DNA of 64,000 bases from contig CAZRBV010000002.1 of the NCBI GenBank assembly GCA_964598425.1, forward strand, positions 1 through 64,000. The letters run 5' to 3'. The stretch is from UBA12567 sp964598425 (GTDB lineage: Bacteria; Planctomycetota; Phycisphaerae; Phycisphaerales; SM1A02). Positions 34,176 to 42,654 of this stretch are shown in pieces. The notes below the pieces were generated by a model that worked only from the letters and a program-made list of their open reading frames with translations, was not told the DNA's origin and did not search any database. The number at the start of each line of letters is the position of its first letter. Position 1 is the first letter of the stretch. The translations under genes and the position numbers were made by a program.

Positions 34176-35981
34176 ATGCCAATCCGCAACTTCTCCATCA
34201 TCGCGCATATAGACCACGGCAAGAGCACGCTCGCCGACCGTCTCTTGCAATCCACGCAGGCTGTGAGTGACCGTGAAGCGCGCGAACAGCTGCTCGACTC
34301 GATGGACCTCGAACGTGAACGTGGTATTACGATCAAGGCCTCAGCCGTCACGGTGCACCACACCTACGATGGCGAGGACTATCAGCTGAATTTCATCGAC
34401 ACCCCTGGGCACGTTGACTTCACCTATGAAGTTTCGCGGGCTTTGACGGCGTGCGAGGGGGCCGTCCTGATCGTTGACAGCACGCAGGGCGTCGAAGCGC
34501 AGACGGTTGCCAATGCGTATCTGGCCATAGCGAGCGATCTTGACATCATTCCTGTTGTCAACAAGATCGACCTGCCCGCTGCCGACCCGGACCGGGTTGC
34601 GATGGAGATTGAGTCGGTGCTCGGTCTGCCCGCCGAGGAATGTATCTACGTGTCCGCCAAGACGGGACAGGGCATCACGGAACTGCTCGATCGTATCTGC
34701 CGCGATCTACCCGATCCGCGTCCAGCGGAGATTCCCCAGACGCGGGCGCTCATCTTTGATAGTCACTACGACGAATACCGAGGCGTCATTGTGTACATCC
34801 GGGTGTTTGATGGCGAACTCAAGGTAGGCGACAAGATTCGAATGATGGGGACCGGGACGACCTGGACGATCACCGAACTGGGTCGAAACACCCCTGCTCC
34901 GGTGAAGGTGGAGTCGATCGGCACATCCGAGGTCGGTTGGATGGTCGCTGCCATCAAGACGCTGGAGGATGTACGTGTCGGCGACACGATTACCCACGAG
35001 AAGAATCTTGCTCCAGAGCCGCTGCCCGGATATGAAGAGCCGCAACAGATGGTGTATTGCGACTTCTACCCGTCGACGACAACCGAAGCCGGGAAGAAGA
35101 GCGACTTTGAATCGCTCCGGGAAGCGATTGAGAAGTTGCGACTCAACGACGCGTCGTTCACGTTTGAAGCGCAGCACTCTGAGGCGCTCGGATTCGGATT
35201 CCGGTGCGGGTTCCTCGGCTTGTTGCACATGGAGATTGTGCAGGAGCGTCTGGAGCGCGAAGGAGGCGTCGAGGTTGTCCAGACTGCTCCGACGGTGACC
35301 TATGAAGTACTCAAGACCGATGGGAGCGTGGTTGAGATACACAATCCCGCAGACCTGCCGGATACGGTTCACATCGCCGAGATTCGTGAGCCAATCGTGA
35401 AGATTGAGATCATCTGCCCGGATGACAACATCGGCGACCTGATGAGCTTGTGTGATGGCCGCCGCGGGATCTTCCAGTCGCAGACGTACATCTCGGAGGG
35501 CAGGCAGATGCTCGTGTTCGAGATTCCGCTTGCTGAGATCATCTACGACTTCTATGACAAGTTGAAGTCAATCACACGCGGCTACGGAACGATGGACTAC
35601 GAAGTCATCGAATACCGCCCTGAACGGCTCGCCAAAGTGAGCATTCTGGTCAATGGCATGCCGGTCGAAGCGCTCAGCATGATCTGCCACCGTGACAATG
35701 CCGAAAAGCGGACCCGGGGGATGTTGTTGAAACTCAGGAAGCAGATCGACCGGCATCAGTTTGAGATCGCATTGCAGGCTGCCATTGGGGGCAAGATCAT
35801 TGCGAGAGAAACCGTCAAAGCGCTTCGAAAGAATGTCACAGCGAAGTGCTATGGGGGCGATGTGACGCGAAAGCGGAAGCTGCTTGAAAAGCAGAAGAAG
35901 GGCAAGAAACGGATGAAATCCGTTGGTTCGGTACAGATTCCACAAGAAGCATTCCTTTCGATCCTTGATCAGACGGAGTGA
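34176..35981 (+). CDS. lepA: Elongation factor 4 (LepA), back-translocating GTPase
   Basis: 601 aa, standard length. MPIRNFSIIAHIDHGKSTLA with the P-loop, DLERERGITIKA, DTPGHVDFTYEVSRAL (G3), NKIDLP (G4) and SAKTGQGI (G5) define the GTPase; the LepA-specific C-terminal domain is intact, ending RKRKLLEKQKKGKKRMK. It acts on stalled ribosomes. ATG at 34176 is chosen because it gives the family N-terminus; an upstream in-frame start at 34131 adds 15 residues. No clear ribosome site. Confidence 0.97.
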   Translation: MPIRNFSIIAHIDHGKSTLADRLLQSTQAVSDREAREQLLDSMDLERERGITIKASAVTVHHTYDGEDYQLNFIDTPGHVDFTYEVSRALTACEGAVLIVDSTQGVEAQTVANAYLAIASDLDIIPVVNKIDLPAADPDRVAMEIESVLGLPAEECIYVSAKTGQGITELLDRICRDLPDPRPAEIPQTRALIFDSHYDEYRGVIVYIRVFDGELKVGDKIRMMGTGTTWTITELGRNTPAPVKVESIGTSEVGWMVAAIKTLEDVRVGDTITHEKNLAPEPLPGYEEPQQMVYCDFYPSTTTEAGKKSDFESLREAIEKLRLNDASFTFEAQHSEALGFGFRCGFLGLLHMEIVQERLEREGGVEVVQTAPTVTYEVLKTDGSVVEIHNPADLPDTVHIAEIREPIVKIEIICPDDNIGDLMSLCDGRRGIFQSQTYISEGRQMLVFEIPLAEIIYDFYDKLKSITRGYGTMDYEVIEYRPERLAKVSILVNGMPVEALSMICHRDNAEKRTRGMLLKLRKQIDRHQFEIALQAAIGGKIIARETVKALRKNVTAKCYGGDVTRKRKLLEKQKKGKKRMKSVGSVQIPQEAFLSILDQTE

Positions 35982-36005
35982 CAGGGATACCTCCCGGAGA
36001 AAAAG

Positions 36006-36737
36006 ATGATGACTCGAAACATCCATCAGTATGCGATCGTGGTGTTGGCAGCAGCGGTTCTCGTGCTCATGAGCGATCGCCTGACTGGACAGGCTGGGGC
36101 GAAGGACGACGCAAAGGCCCCGTCGCTTGGTCCGGCCTCGCAGCTCACACTTGAGAATGAGAACGCCGAAACAATCACGTTGAAAGTTGAGGAAAAGCGG
36201 ATTGCGTGGGGTGACCAACCGCAGCAGCGCATTCGAAGTATCGCCTATGTGCATACCGGCAAGGCACTCGGCGCATTGATGCAGGGTGAGTCGTATGTCG
36301 AAGAGCAGCAGCTGCTGACGGAAGAAATGAAGGAGGCCCAGCAGGCGATTGCTGATGCCTTCGAAGCCATGCAGGAGAAGATGCAGGGAATCACGCCGGA
36401 AGATCCCGAGTTCGACAGCATCAACCAGGAAGCTCAAGCAGTGCTTCAGCAACGGGACCGCTTCGTGCAGCAGGCCAATGCGGCGAAGGCGACGCTTGGC
36501 GCCGAGCAGGTGGAGCGTGCGTATCGAGAGCTCGTCGATGCGGTCAACGTGGTCGCAGACCGACTTGAGATCGACACCGTTCACCGCTTCATTCCGACCG
36601 ATGACTCCTTCGAGATTCAGCCGGGGCCAGGGGCCTTTCAGGCCGCCATGCTCCAGATTCGGCTGCGGAGTGTGCTGCGGTATCCCGAAGACATCGACAT
36701 CACCGAGGAAGTGATGGAAGAACTCGGCATCGAATGA
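36006..36737 (+). CDS. OmpH/Skp-like periplasmic protein
   Basis: 243 aa. Signal-anchor N-terminus (YAIVVLAAAVLVLMSDRLTG). The central region begins like OmpH/Skp proteins (IRSIAYVHTGKALGALMQGE) and continues as a long charged coiled-coil (EEQQLLTEEMKEAQQAIADA, QAVLQQRDRFVQQANAAKAT), then VNVVADRLEIDTVHRFIPTD. Skp chaperones outer-membrane proteins; that role is inferred from weak similarity. GGAG is 7 bases before ATG 36006. It follows lepA by 24 bp. Convergent with lipB (3-bp gap). Confidence 0.6.
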   Translation: MMTRNIHQYAIVVLAAAVLVLMSDRLTGQAGAKDDAKAPSLGPASQLTLENENAETITLKVEEKRIAWGDQPQQRIRSIAYVHTGKALGALMQGESYVEEQQLLTEEMKEAQQAIADAFEAMQEKMQGITPEDPEFDSINQEAQAVLQQRDRFVQQANAAKATLGAEQVERAYRELVDAVNVVADRLEIDTVHRFIPTDDSFEIQPGPGAFQAAMLQIRLRSVLRYPEDIDITEEVMEELGIE

Positions 36738-36740
36738 CCC

Positions 36741-37415
36741 CTATCCGTCGGGTCGAAATGCGTTGGCGATGGCCTGTTTGACCTCATCCATGGTGGGGCA
36801 CGCTTGGCCCAGTTCCGCTTTCATACTGGTGACGCCGCGGCCGTGCAGTCCGCAGGGAACGATGAGGTCGAAGTGTGCGAGGATTGGATCGACGTTGAGC
36901 GCCAGGCCGTGCATGGTGACCCAGCGGGATACTCGCACGCCCATCGCGCAGATCTTTCGGTCCTGACCCGCCGGTCCGACCCACACGCCAGTGGCATCGC
37001 TGTCGCGGTGCCCCTCGATACCGAACTGCGAGAGCACATCGAGGACGCGATCCTCGAGCCACCGCATGTAGCCATGCAGCCTCAAGTCAAGGCGGTTCAG
37101 ATCGAGGATGGGATACGCCACGAGCTGCCCCGGACCGTGATACGTGATGTCGCCTCCCCGGTCCGTCTCGTGAACCTCAACGCCAGTAGACGCAAGCGTC
37201 TCCGGCGTTGCAAGCAGGTGCGAGCTGGCTTCGGCCCGTCGCGACACGGTGATGACCGGTGGAGCGTGTTCGACCAGCAGCAGATACCCGCCGTGGCCCC
37301 CACCCGAACGGCCCTCGATGACCTCTGCCTGGAGGGACCGCTGCAGCGCAAGAGCCTCGGTGTAGGGCATCCGCCCGAGATCCCGTACGGTGAGGATGTC
37401 CGATGTGGAGGCCAT
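36741..37415 (-). CDS. lipB: Lipoyl (octanoyl) transferase
   Basis: 224 aa. LipB signatures: LLLVEHAPPVITVSRRAEAS, RGGDITYHGPGQLVAYPILD, the Lys in RKICAMGVRVSRWVTMHGLA, and the catalytic Cys in VPCGLHGRGVTSM. It moves octanoate from acyl carrier protein to lipoyl domains of 2-oxoacid dehydrogenases. ATG at 37415 is taken as start; the gene is divergent from lpxA with only 27 bp between the start codons, so the promoters must overlap the genes or each other. lipA is not in the window. Confidence 0.95.
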   Translation of the reverse strand: MASTSDILTVRDLGRMPYTEALALQRSLQAEVIEGRSGGGHGGYLLLVEHAPPVITVSRRAEASSHLLATPETLASTGVEVHETDRGGDITYHGPGQLVAYPILDLNRLDLRLHGYMRWLEDRVLDVLSQFGIEGHRDSDATGVWVGPAGQDRKICAMGVRVSRWVTMHGLALNVDPILAHFDLIVPCGLHGRGVTSMKAELGQACPTMDEVKQAIANAFRPDG

Positions 37416-37442
37416 GTGGACCGCCGATGATACGATGCCGCC

Positions 37443-38246
37443 ATGACCGGCCAGACCGAGACAACCCACGATTCCGCAACCATTGAGGGAGACGTCACGC
37501 TCGCAGATGATGTTGTGATTGGCCCGAACTGTGTGTTTGACGGCACGGTGGGGCCGATTTCCATCGGCCGAGGCTGCCGATTTGTTGCCAACTGCTATGT
37601 GACTGGGCCTCTCAGAATGGGGGAGGACAACACGGTCTGGCCCGGCGCGACGCTGGGCGGCCCTCCGCAGGATGTTGGCTTTGATCCCCTTGAACCCGGC
37701 GCGGGCATTGAGATTGGTTCACGCAACGTCTTTCGCGAAGGATCTTCGGCGCATCGCGCGAAGACCGACTCACCGACCCGGATCGGCGACGACAACTACT
37801 TGATGTCCTGCTCGCACATCGGTCACGACAGCCAGGTTGGAAACCGAATCCAACTTGCCAATGGCGCGCTGCTGGCTGGCCATGTGACGATGGGAGACCG
37901 GGTCATCATGGGTGGCGGAGCTGGCGTGCACCAGTTCTGCCGCGTCGGTGAAGGCGTCTTCTTCCGCGGCCTCGCTGGCGCTTCGATGGATGTTCCTCCA
38001 TGGTGCGTGGCGGTCGAGATCAATCGTGTGGCGGGACTGAATCTTGTCGGGATGAGGCGGTCGGGAATGTCACCAGAAGACATCCAACGCCGCAGGGAAG
38101 TCTTCCGAATCATCTACCGCAAGGGCCTGTCCATGCCGAGTGTCATCAAACAGCTTCGCGATGACGGCGACGCGGTAGCCCTTGAGTACGCAGACTTCAT
38201 TGAGGGATCGAGCCGTGGACTTTGCCTTGCGCGAGGCCGCACGTGA
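37443..38246 (+). CDS. lpxA: Acyl-ACP-UDP-N-acetylglucosamine O-acyltransferase (LpxA-type)
   Basis: 267 aa, left-handed beta-helix with hexapeptide repeats (ATIEGDVTLADDVVIGPNCV, NGALLAGHVTMGDRVIMGGG). LpxA-specific features: the GPPQD segment, the FREGSSAHR stretch, the catalytic His in SCSHIGHDSQVGN, and a helical C-terminus (EDIQRRREVFRIIYRKGLSM). First step of lipid A synthesis, supporting an LPS-bearing diderm. The usual lpxD/fabZ/lpxB neighbours are absent. Its stop overlaps the GTG of the next gene (GTGA). Confidence 0.9.
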   Translation: MTGQTETTHDSATIEGDVTLADDVVIGPNCVFDGTVGPISIGRGCRFVANCYVTGPLRMGEDNTVWPGATLGGPPQDVGFDPLEPGAGIEIGSRNVFREGSSAHRAKTDSPTRIGDDNYLMSCSHIGHDSQVGNRIQLANGALLAGHVTMGDRVIMGGGAGVHQFCRVGEGVFFRGLAGASMDVPPWCVAVEINRVAGLNLVGMRRSGMSPEDIQRRREVFRIIYRKGLSMPSVIKQLRDDGDAVALEYADFIEGSSRGLCLARGRT

Positions 38247-39049
38247 TTGAGCTGGAAGTCCTGGCCAGTGGCAGTCGTGGCAATGCGGCGATGCTCACAC
38301 TCTCATCGGATGGCGAAGATACCGTGCTCATGATCGATGCCGGCTTATCGCCGCGGCGAACTCGTAAGGCGCTCGAAGAGCGGGGCCGCACACCTCGGGA
38401 TGTTGCGGGCGTCCTGCTGACACACGGCGATGGAGACCACCTTCATGCAGGTTGGGCGAAGGCCATCGGATCGTGGGGCTTCAGGGTCTACACGCACACA
38501 TCGCATACCAATCGTGTTCGAGCAGCAGGGATTCCTCCGCAGCACATCACCGGATTTGAGCGAGAGATTACATGTGGCACCACCCACATCGAAACCGCGA
38601 TGGCGCCGCACGATACGCATGGAACGGTGGTGTACGTTGTCCGCCACCACGGTGCGGTGGTCGGTTGGGCAACAGATCTTGGCCGCGTCGATGAGTCCCT
38701 CGCATCATTCCTTCGAGCGGCATCCCCACACATTCTCGGTATTGAGTCAAACTACGATCGCGACATGCAGATGCGAAGCGGACGTCCCCCCTTCCTGATC
38801 GACCGCATCACCGGCGGGTGGGGACATTTGTCCAACAGCGAAGCCATTGACATTGTGCGAGAACTTGACGAGGCCAGCGCACTACAACACGTGGTGCTTC
38901 TGCATCGATCCGAGCAGTGCAATTGCCCCGGGGTGATTGAGTCGCTGTGGCGCGAACGTGCCCCGCACATACTGGATCGGATGACGATCGCGTCGCAGCA
39001 TGAGGCGACAGGCATGATCGCCGTCACGGTGGATCAATGTCCCACCTGA
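38243..39049 (+). CDS. MBL-fold hydrolase (WalJ/YycJ-like)
   Basis: 268 aa from GTG at 38243, which overlaps the lpxA stop; starting there gives VIELEVLASGSRGNAAML, matching the SGSxGN start typical of YycJ/WalJ proteins. The metal motif reads THGDGDHLHAG, with Asp where THxHxDH has its second His, as in some ComEC-type members. Later ligands APHDTHGTVVYV and LLHRSEQCNC are present. Probably a nuclease or phosphodiesterase-type MBL protein. Its 3' end overlaps the convergent gene by 26 bp. Confidence 0.75.
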   Translation: MIELEVLASGSRGNAAMLTLSSDGEDTVLMIDAGLSPRRTRKALEERGRTPRDVAGVLLTHGDGDHLHAGWAKAIGSWGFRVYTHTSHTNRVRAAGIPPQHITGFEREITCGTTHIETAMAPHDTHGTVVYVVRHHGAVVGWATDLGRVDESLASFLRAASPHILGIESNYDRDMQMRSGRPPFLIDRITGGWGHLSNSEAIDIVRELDEASALQHVVLLHRSEQCNCPGVIESLWRERAPHILDRMTIASQHEATGMIAVTVDQCPT

Positions 39050-39827
39050 GCGGCGGCAGGTGAGGGGGCATGGACTTCGGGTTCGCGGGGAGCCACGCGT
39101 CAGGCGACGGTCGGTCCAGTCGTTGTCCCCCGGCAATCAATGGAACAAGCAGTGGCACGCCTCCATCCGGCGGCTCGTCATTCACATCACGGATTCGATC
39201 TTCGAGAGCAATTCCGTCAGAGCCAAATCGCCGCCAGATCTGAAGCCCACAGTCGATTGGCCGGGCCTGGCATCCCGCAATCCCGCGTTCCAGCATCGGT
39301 TCGTGGCGGCCGGTCCACCACGCGATTGGTGAACCTGGCACAGCGAGCGTCCCGGGGAGCATGAGCGCGACTGCCCCGTCATCCGTTTGCCCCGCCGGAA
39401 CACCTGCGACATCCGGCATCGTGAGCAGACCTGGGCCTTCCCAGACCATGGTCCAGACGAATTGCAGTCGAGCCCGCTCAATCGCCCTCACCGCGGCCGC
39501 CTCCGCCTCCGCAATGACATTCGGCGCTTCTTCAAAGGCATCCTCCAAGTCAGCCCGCCGTGCTTCCAGCAGTACCACCGCCTGATCAAGCGCGAAACTA
39601 CGTTCGTCCGGTGGGAGCATGCCCAGTTGGCCCATGGCATGCGACAGCGCCTCAAAGGTGATGAGCGCGGGCACCCCCCGCCGCCATCCGCCACCAGGCA
39701 GACTGCCTCCGCCGCCCCCCTGATCCATCGCGACGGCAGCTTTGGCAAGGTCCATCCACCGCGCCAGAAGTGCTGCCCAGGTGAAGGCATCTCCACCGAG
39801 CGATTCGTGTTCGTGTTCCGACTTCAT
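39024..39827 (-). CDS. Conserved-looking protein of unknown function
   Basis: 267 aa from ATG 39827 (MKSEHEHESLGGDAFTWAAL); a GTG at 39869 would add 14 residues. A Gly-rich loop (MDQGGGGGSLPGGGWRRG) precedes helices with strong Ala/Glu content (AVVLLEARRADLEDAFEEAP, AEAEAAAVRAIERARLQF), then a beta-like part (VWEGPGLLTMPDV, LMLPGTLAVPGSPIAWWTG) and a Pro-rich end. No signal peptide or known motif. It stands alone on this strand, convergent with the MBL gene and divergent from ftsK. Confidence 0.6.
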   Translation of the reverse strand: MKSEHEHESLGGDAFTWAALLARWMDLAKAAVAMDQGGGGGSLPGGGWRRGVPALITFEALSHAMGQLGMLPPDERSFALDQAVVLLEARRADLEDAFEEAPNVIAEAEAAAVRAIERARLQFVWTMVWEGPGLLTMPDVAGVPAGQTDDGAVALMLPGTLAVPGSPIAWWTGRHEPMLERGIAGCQARPIDCGLQIWRRFGSDGIALEDRIRDVNDEPPDGGVPLLVPLIAGGQRLDRPSPDAWLPANPKSMPPHLPPLRWDIDPP

Positions 39828-39957
39828 ACCTTCGGAGAGTTTCTCCGATATGCAGGCCGCTCGCACCACCAGGGTCCGAGAATGATTCCACTATGGGTGT
39901 GTTTCGGGGATCACTTTGCTGGTCTATGGGCGGGCCAAACGCCGATGAAGTCTGGTC

Positions 39958-42564
39958 ATGGCTACATCAGCAACCGCCGGAACCAGAGGACGTTCACGCC
40001 AACAACGCAGCGGGTCTCGCCCGGGGGCAAGCCAGCAGGCGGGACCACTTCCGTGGGTTGGCTGGATCATCGCCATTGGAGTGTGGTCCTTTCTGGTGTT
40101 GTCTCTGGTTTCCTTCTCCGCGAATGACCCGCCATCACACGCCGTATCGGTCTGGAGTGATCCGATTGCCAACCTTGGCGGCCGCGTCGGGGCGTGGGCT
40201 GCGTACTGGTCGCTTCACCTTCTCGGCGTCGGTGCCTGGCTGATCGTACTGTCACTCGGATGCTGGTTCGGCCTCGTTGCGTTCGGCCGGCGGCCAGGAC
40301 ACCCCGCGCTTCGCGCGGCAGGCCTGGTGATTGCTGCCATAGGAATCTCGTCGCTCCATGCAGCGGTGCTTCCGAACATCGGTGGCATTGCTGGCGCGCC
40401 GGGCGGACTGGTTGGACATGCCACGGTTGCCATGTTGACGCCTGAGTTTGGCACCATTGGTACGTCACTGCTCGTGCTGGTGCTGCTGGTCGTCGGTCTG
40501 GTCGTGATGGCCGACGAGATCATGTTGGCAGTTCCAGGTTGGATCTGGGCGCGGGCACGATCAATACAGGAGCCGATCACATCGGGGATGCCACGACCGA
40601 GCTTCGGTTGGATCCGCCGTCTGGGTTTGCGCCCAGAGGGAGGAACTGCTCTTGCAGAGCCAGATGAAGCGGACGAGATCGAGGACTGGGAATACGTCGA
40701 CGAGGACGAAGAGGACTACGACCAAGACGAAGAGGAAGGCGAAGAAGAAGAGTATGACGACGATCCCGAGGTCGAAGATGCCTACGACGAAGATGAGTAC
40801 GAAGAGGAAGAGGAAGAAGAGTATGAAGAAGAAGCATCCGAAGAGCCACGCCGCCGATTGAGCAAGAAAGAGCTCAAGGCCAAGATTGCCCGGCTTCCAA
40901 TCAGAATGTTTGGTGGGCAGAAAGACGTCGCGAAGGATGAGGACATTCAACGGGCGGATTACGAAGGGTACGAGTTCCCATCAGTGGAGTTGCTTGCTGA
41001 ACCAGAGACCGACTTCTCGGAACGCGCCGAAAAAATGGTGCGCCAGCAGGCCGAGGCTCTCGAAAACGCCTTGACGACCTACGAGATCGACGCCGAAGTG
41101 ACCGGGATCGACTCAGGACCGACGGTCACGCTGTACTCCGTGCAGCTTGCTCCCGGAACACGCGTCGCTCGCATCAACAGTATTGCCACTGATCTGGCCC
41201 GAAGTCTCGGCGCTCCGAACATTCGCATTGTTCCGACGATGGCCGGCAAGACGACAATCGGTATTGAAGTTCCAAACACGACCCGCGAGAAAGTGCGGAT
41301 GAAGGAACTCATCAGCAGCGGCGCGGCCGAAGGCATGGTGCTGCCCATGTTCCTTGGTAAAGATGCCAGTGGTGAGCCACTCGTCGAAGACCTTGTGAAG
41401 ATGCCCCACATGCTGATTGCCGGTACGACTGGGTCGGGCAAGAGCGTATGCATCAATTCGATCATCATGTCCTGGCTCTTCCTCAAGAGGCCCGATGAGG
41501 TCAAACTCATTCTGGTCGACCCGAAAATGGTTGAGCTGAGCATGTTCGGCGACATCCCACATCTGGCGTGCCCGGTGATTACTGAGATGAACCGCGCCGC
41601 GGCGATTCTCGACTGGGCTGTTCGCAAGATGGAAGAGCGCTATGAGATCTTCCGCGAGGCTGGCGTACGCGATATTCGATCCTTTAACGGCCTGAGCGAA
41701 GAGGACAAGCGAGAACGATTCGCACCAGAGAACGATCTGGAAGACGCCAAGATCCCCAAGCAGCTTCCATACATCGTGTTCATCATCGATGAGCTGGCAG
41801 ACCTGATGATGACAAACAAAGAAGTCGAGCAGGCGATCGTTCGAATCGCCCAGAAGGCTCGCGCGGTCGGGATTCATCTCATTCTCGCCACCCAGCGACC
41901 ACAGGCCAACGTCGTGACAGGGCTGATCAAGTCCAACATGCCGTTCCGAATGTCCTTCAAGGTCTCCAGCGGCATGGACAGCCGTATCGTGCTCGATGCC
42001 AAGGGTGCCGAGCTTCTGCTCGGGCAAGGTGACATGATGATGGTGACGCCACGGAACCCCGAAGTCCGCCGGGCCCAGGGCACGCTTGTGGATGACGGTG
42101 AGAGCCGGAAGGTCGTGCGGTTCCTCAAGGATGTCGCTTCCCCGAGCTTTGAGCGATCGCTCATTCAGCTTCGACCCGGCAGCGATGGCGAGGTCGGCGG
42201 CCAGCCAACCGAACGTGACCCGATGTTCGACGATGCCGTCCGAATCATGATTGAATCCGGCCGAGGCAGCGTGTCACTGCTTCAACGTCGTCTCGCCATC
42301 GGCTACAGCCGCGCCTCCAGATTGGTTGACCAGATGGGTCAGGCGGGCATTCTTGGCGAACACAAAGGATCCGTTGCTCGCGAGGTTCTGATTTCACTCG
42401 AAGAATGGGACCAGATGGCGGCAATGGAAGCGTCGGGTGATGGCGCCGAGGACTCGGATGACAGCGCCGAAGCTGGCGACTTCGAGTACGAGTACGAGTA
42501 TGACGAAGACCCGGACAACCTCGACGGCGTGCCCGACGAAATGCCTGGAGAATACCGCTCCTGA
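39958..42564 (+). CDS. ftsK: DNA translocase FtsK/SpoIIIE
   Basis: 868 aa. N-terminal membrane domain with about four helices (IIAIGVWSFLVLSLVSF, LLGVGAWLIVLSLGCWFGLV, LVIAAIGISSLHAAVL, LLVLVLLVVGLVVMADEIML). Residues about 233-298 form an extremely acidic linker (DEDEEDYDQDEEEGEEEEYD). The motor follows: GTTGSGKSVCINSIIMS (Walker A), IVFIIDELADLMM (Walker B), and a C-terminal winged-helix gamma domain (SVSLLQRRLAIGYSRASRLV) that reads KOPS-like sites in relatives. A second acidic tail ends the protein. It pumps chromosome DNA at the septum. Ribosome site weak. Confidence 0.95.
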   Translation: MATSATAGTRGRSRQQRSGSRPGASQQAGPLPWVGWIIAIGVWSFLVLSLVSFSANDPPSHAVSVWSDPIANLGGRVGAWAAYWSLHLLGVGAWLIVLSLGCWFGLVAFGRRPGHPALRAAGLVIAAIGISSLHAAVLPNIGGIAGAPGGLVGHATVAMLTPEFGTIGTSLLVLVLLVVGLVVMADEIMLAVPGWIWARARSIQEPITSGMPRPSFGWIRRLGLRPEGGTALAEPDEADEIEDWEYVDEDEEDYDQDEEEGEEEEYDDDPEVEDAYDEDEYEEEEEEEYEEEASEEPRRRLSKKELKAKIARLPIRMFGGQKDVAKDEDIQRADYEGYEFPSVELLAEPETDFSERAEKMVRQQAEALENALTTYEIDAEVTGIDSGPTVTLYSVQLAPGTRVARINSIATDLARSLGAPNIRIVPTMAGKTTIGIEVPNTTREKVRMKELISSGAAEGMVLPMFLGKDASGEPLVEDLVKMPHMLIAGTTGSGKSVCINSIIMSWLFLKRPDEVKLILVDPKMVELSMFGDIPHLACPVITEMNRAAAILDWAVRKMEERYEIFREAGVRDIRSFNGLSEEDKRERFAPENDLEDAKIPKQLPYIVFIIDELADLMMTNKEVEQAIVRIAQKARAVGIHLILATQRPQANVVTGLIKSNMPFRMSFKVSSGMDSRIVLDAKGAELLLGQGDMMMVTPRNPEVRRAQGTLVDDGESRKVVRFLKDVASPSFERSLIQLRPGSDGEVGGQPTERDPMFDDAVRIMIESGRGSVSLLQRRLAIGYSRASRLVDQMGQAGILGEHKGSVAREVLISLEEWDQMAAMEASGDGAEDSDDSAEAGDFEYEYEYDEDPDNLDGVPDEMPGEYRS

Positions 42565-42620
42565 GATTTCGCCCCAAGCAGGTCCGACATCGACAGCGGT
42601 CCATTCGACTTTCACCAGCA

Positions 42621-42652
42621 GAGGCTTTACCTTCCCCGAACGAAGGAGCCTC
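42621..42652 (+). promoter_or_regulatory. Hairpin burying the ribosome-binding site of the His/Met-rich protein gene
   Basis: GAGGCT (42621-42626) pairs with AGCCTC (42647-42652), and CCTT (42630-42633) with AAGG (42643-42646), a ten-pair stem with a three-base bulge. The 3' arm is the Shine-Dalgarno AAGGAG itself, two bases before the ATG at 42655. The RNA could switch translation on or off; no ligand or protein is known. Confidence 0.45.
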
Positions 42653-42654
42653 TC

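Noticed and set aside
35568..36584. Minus-strand ORF of 338 aa across lepA and the OmpH-like gene
   Set aside because: Antisense to two recognised genes; Leu/His-rich with no start signal or domain.
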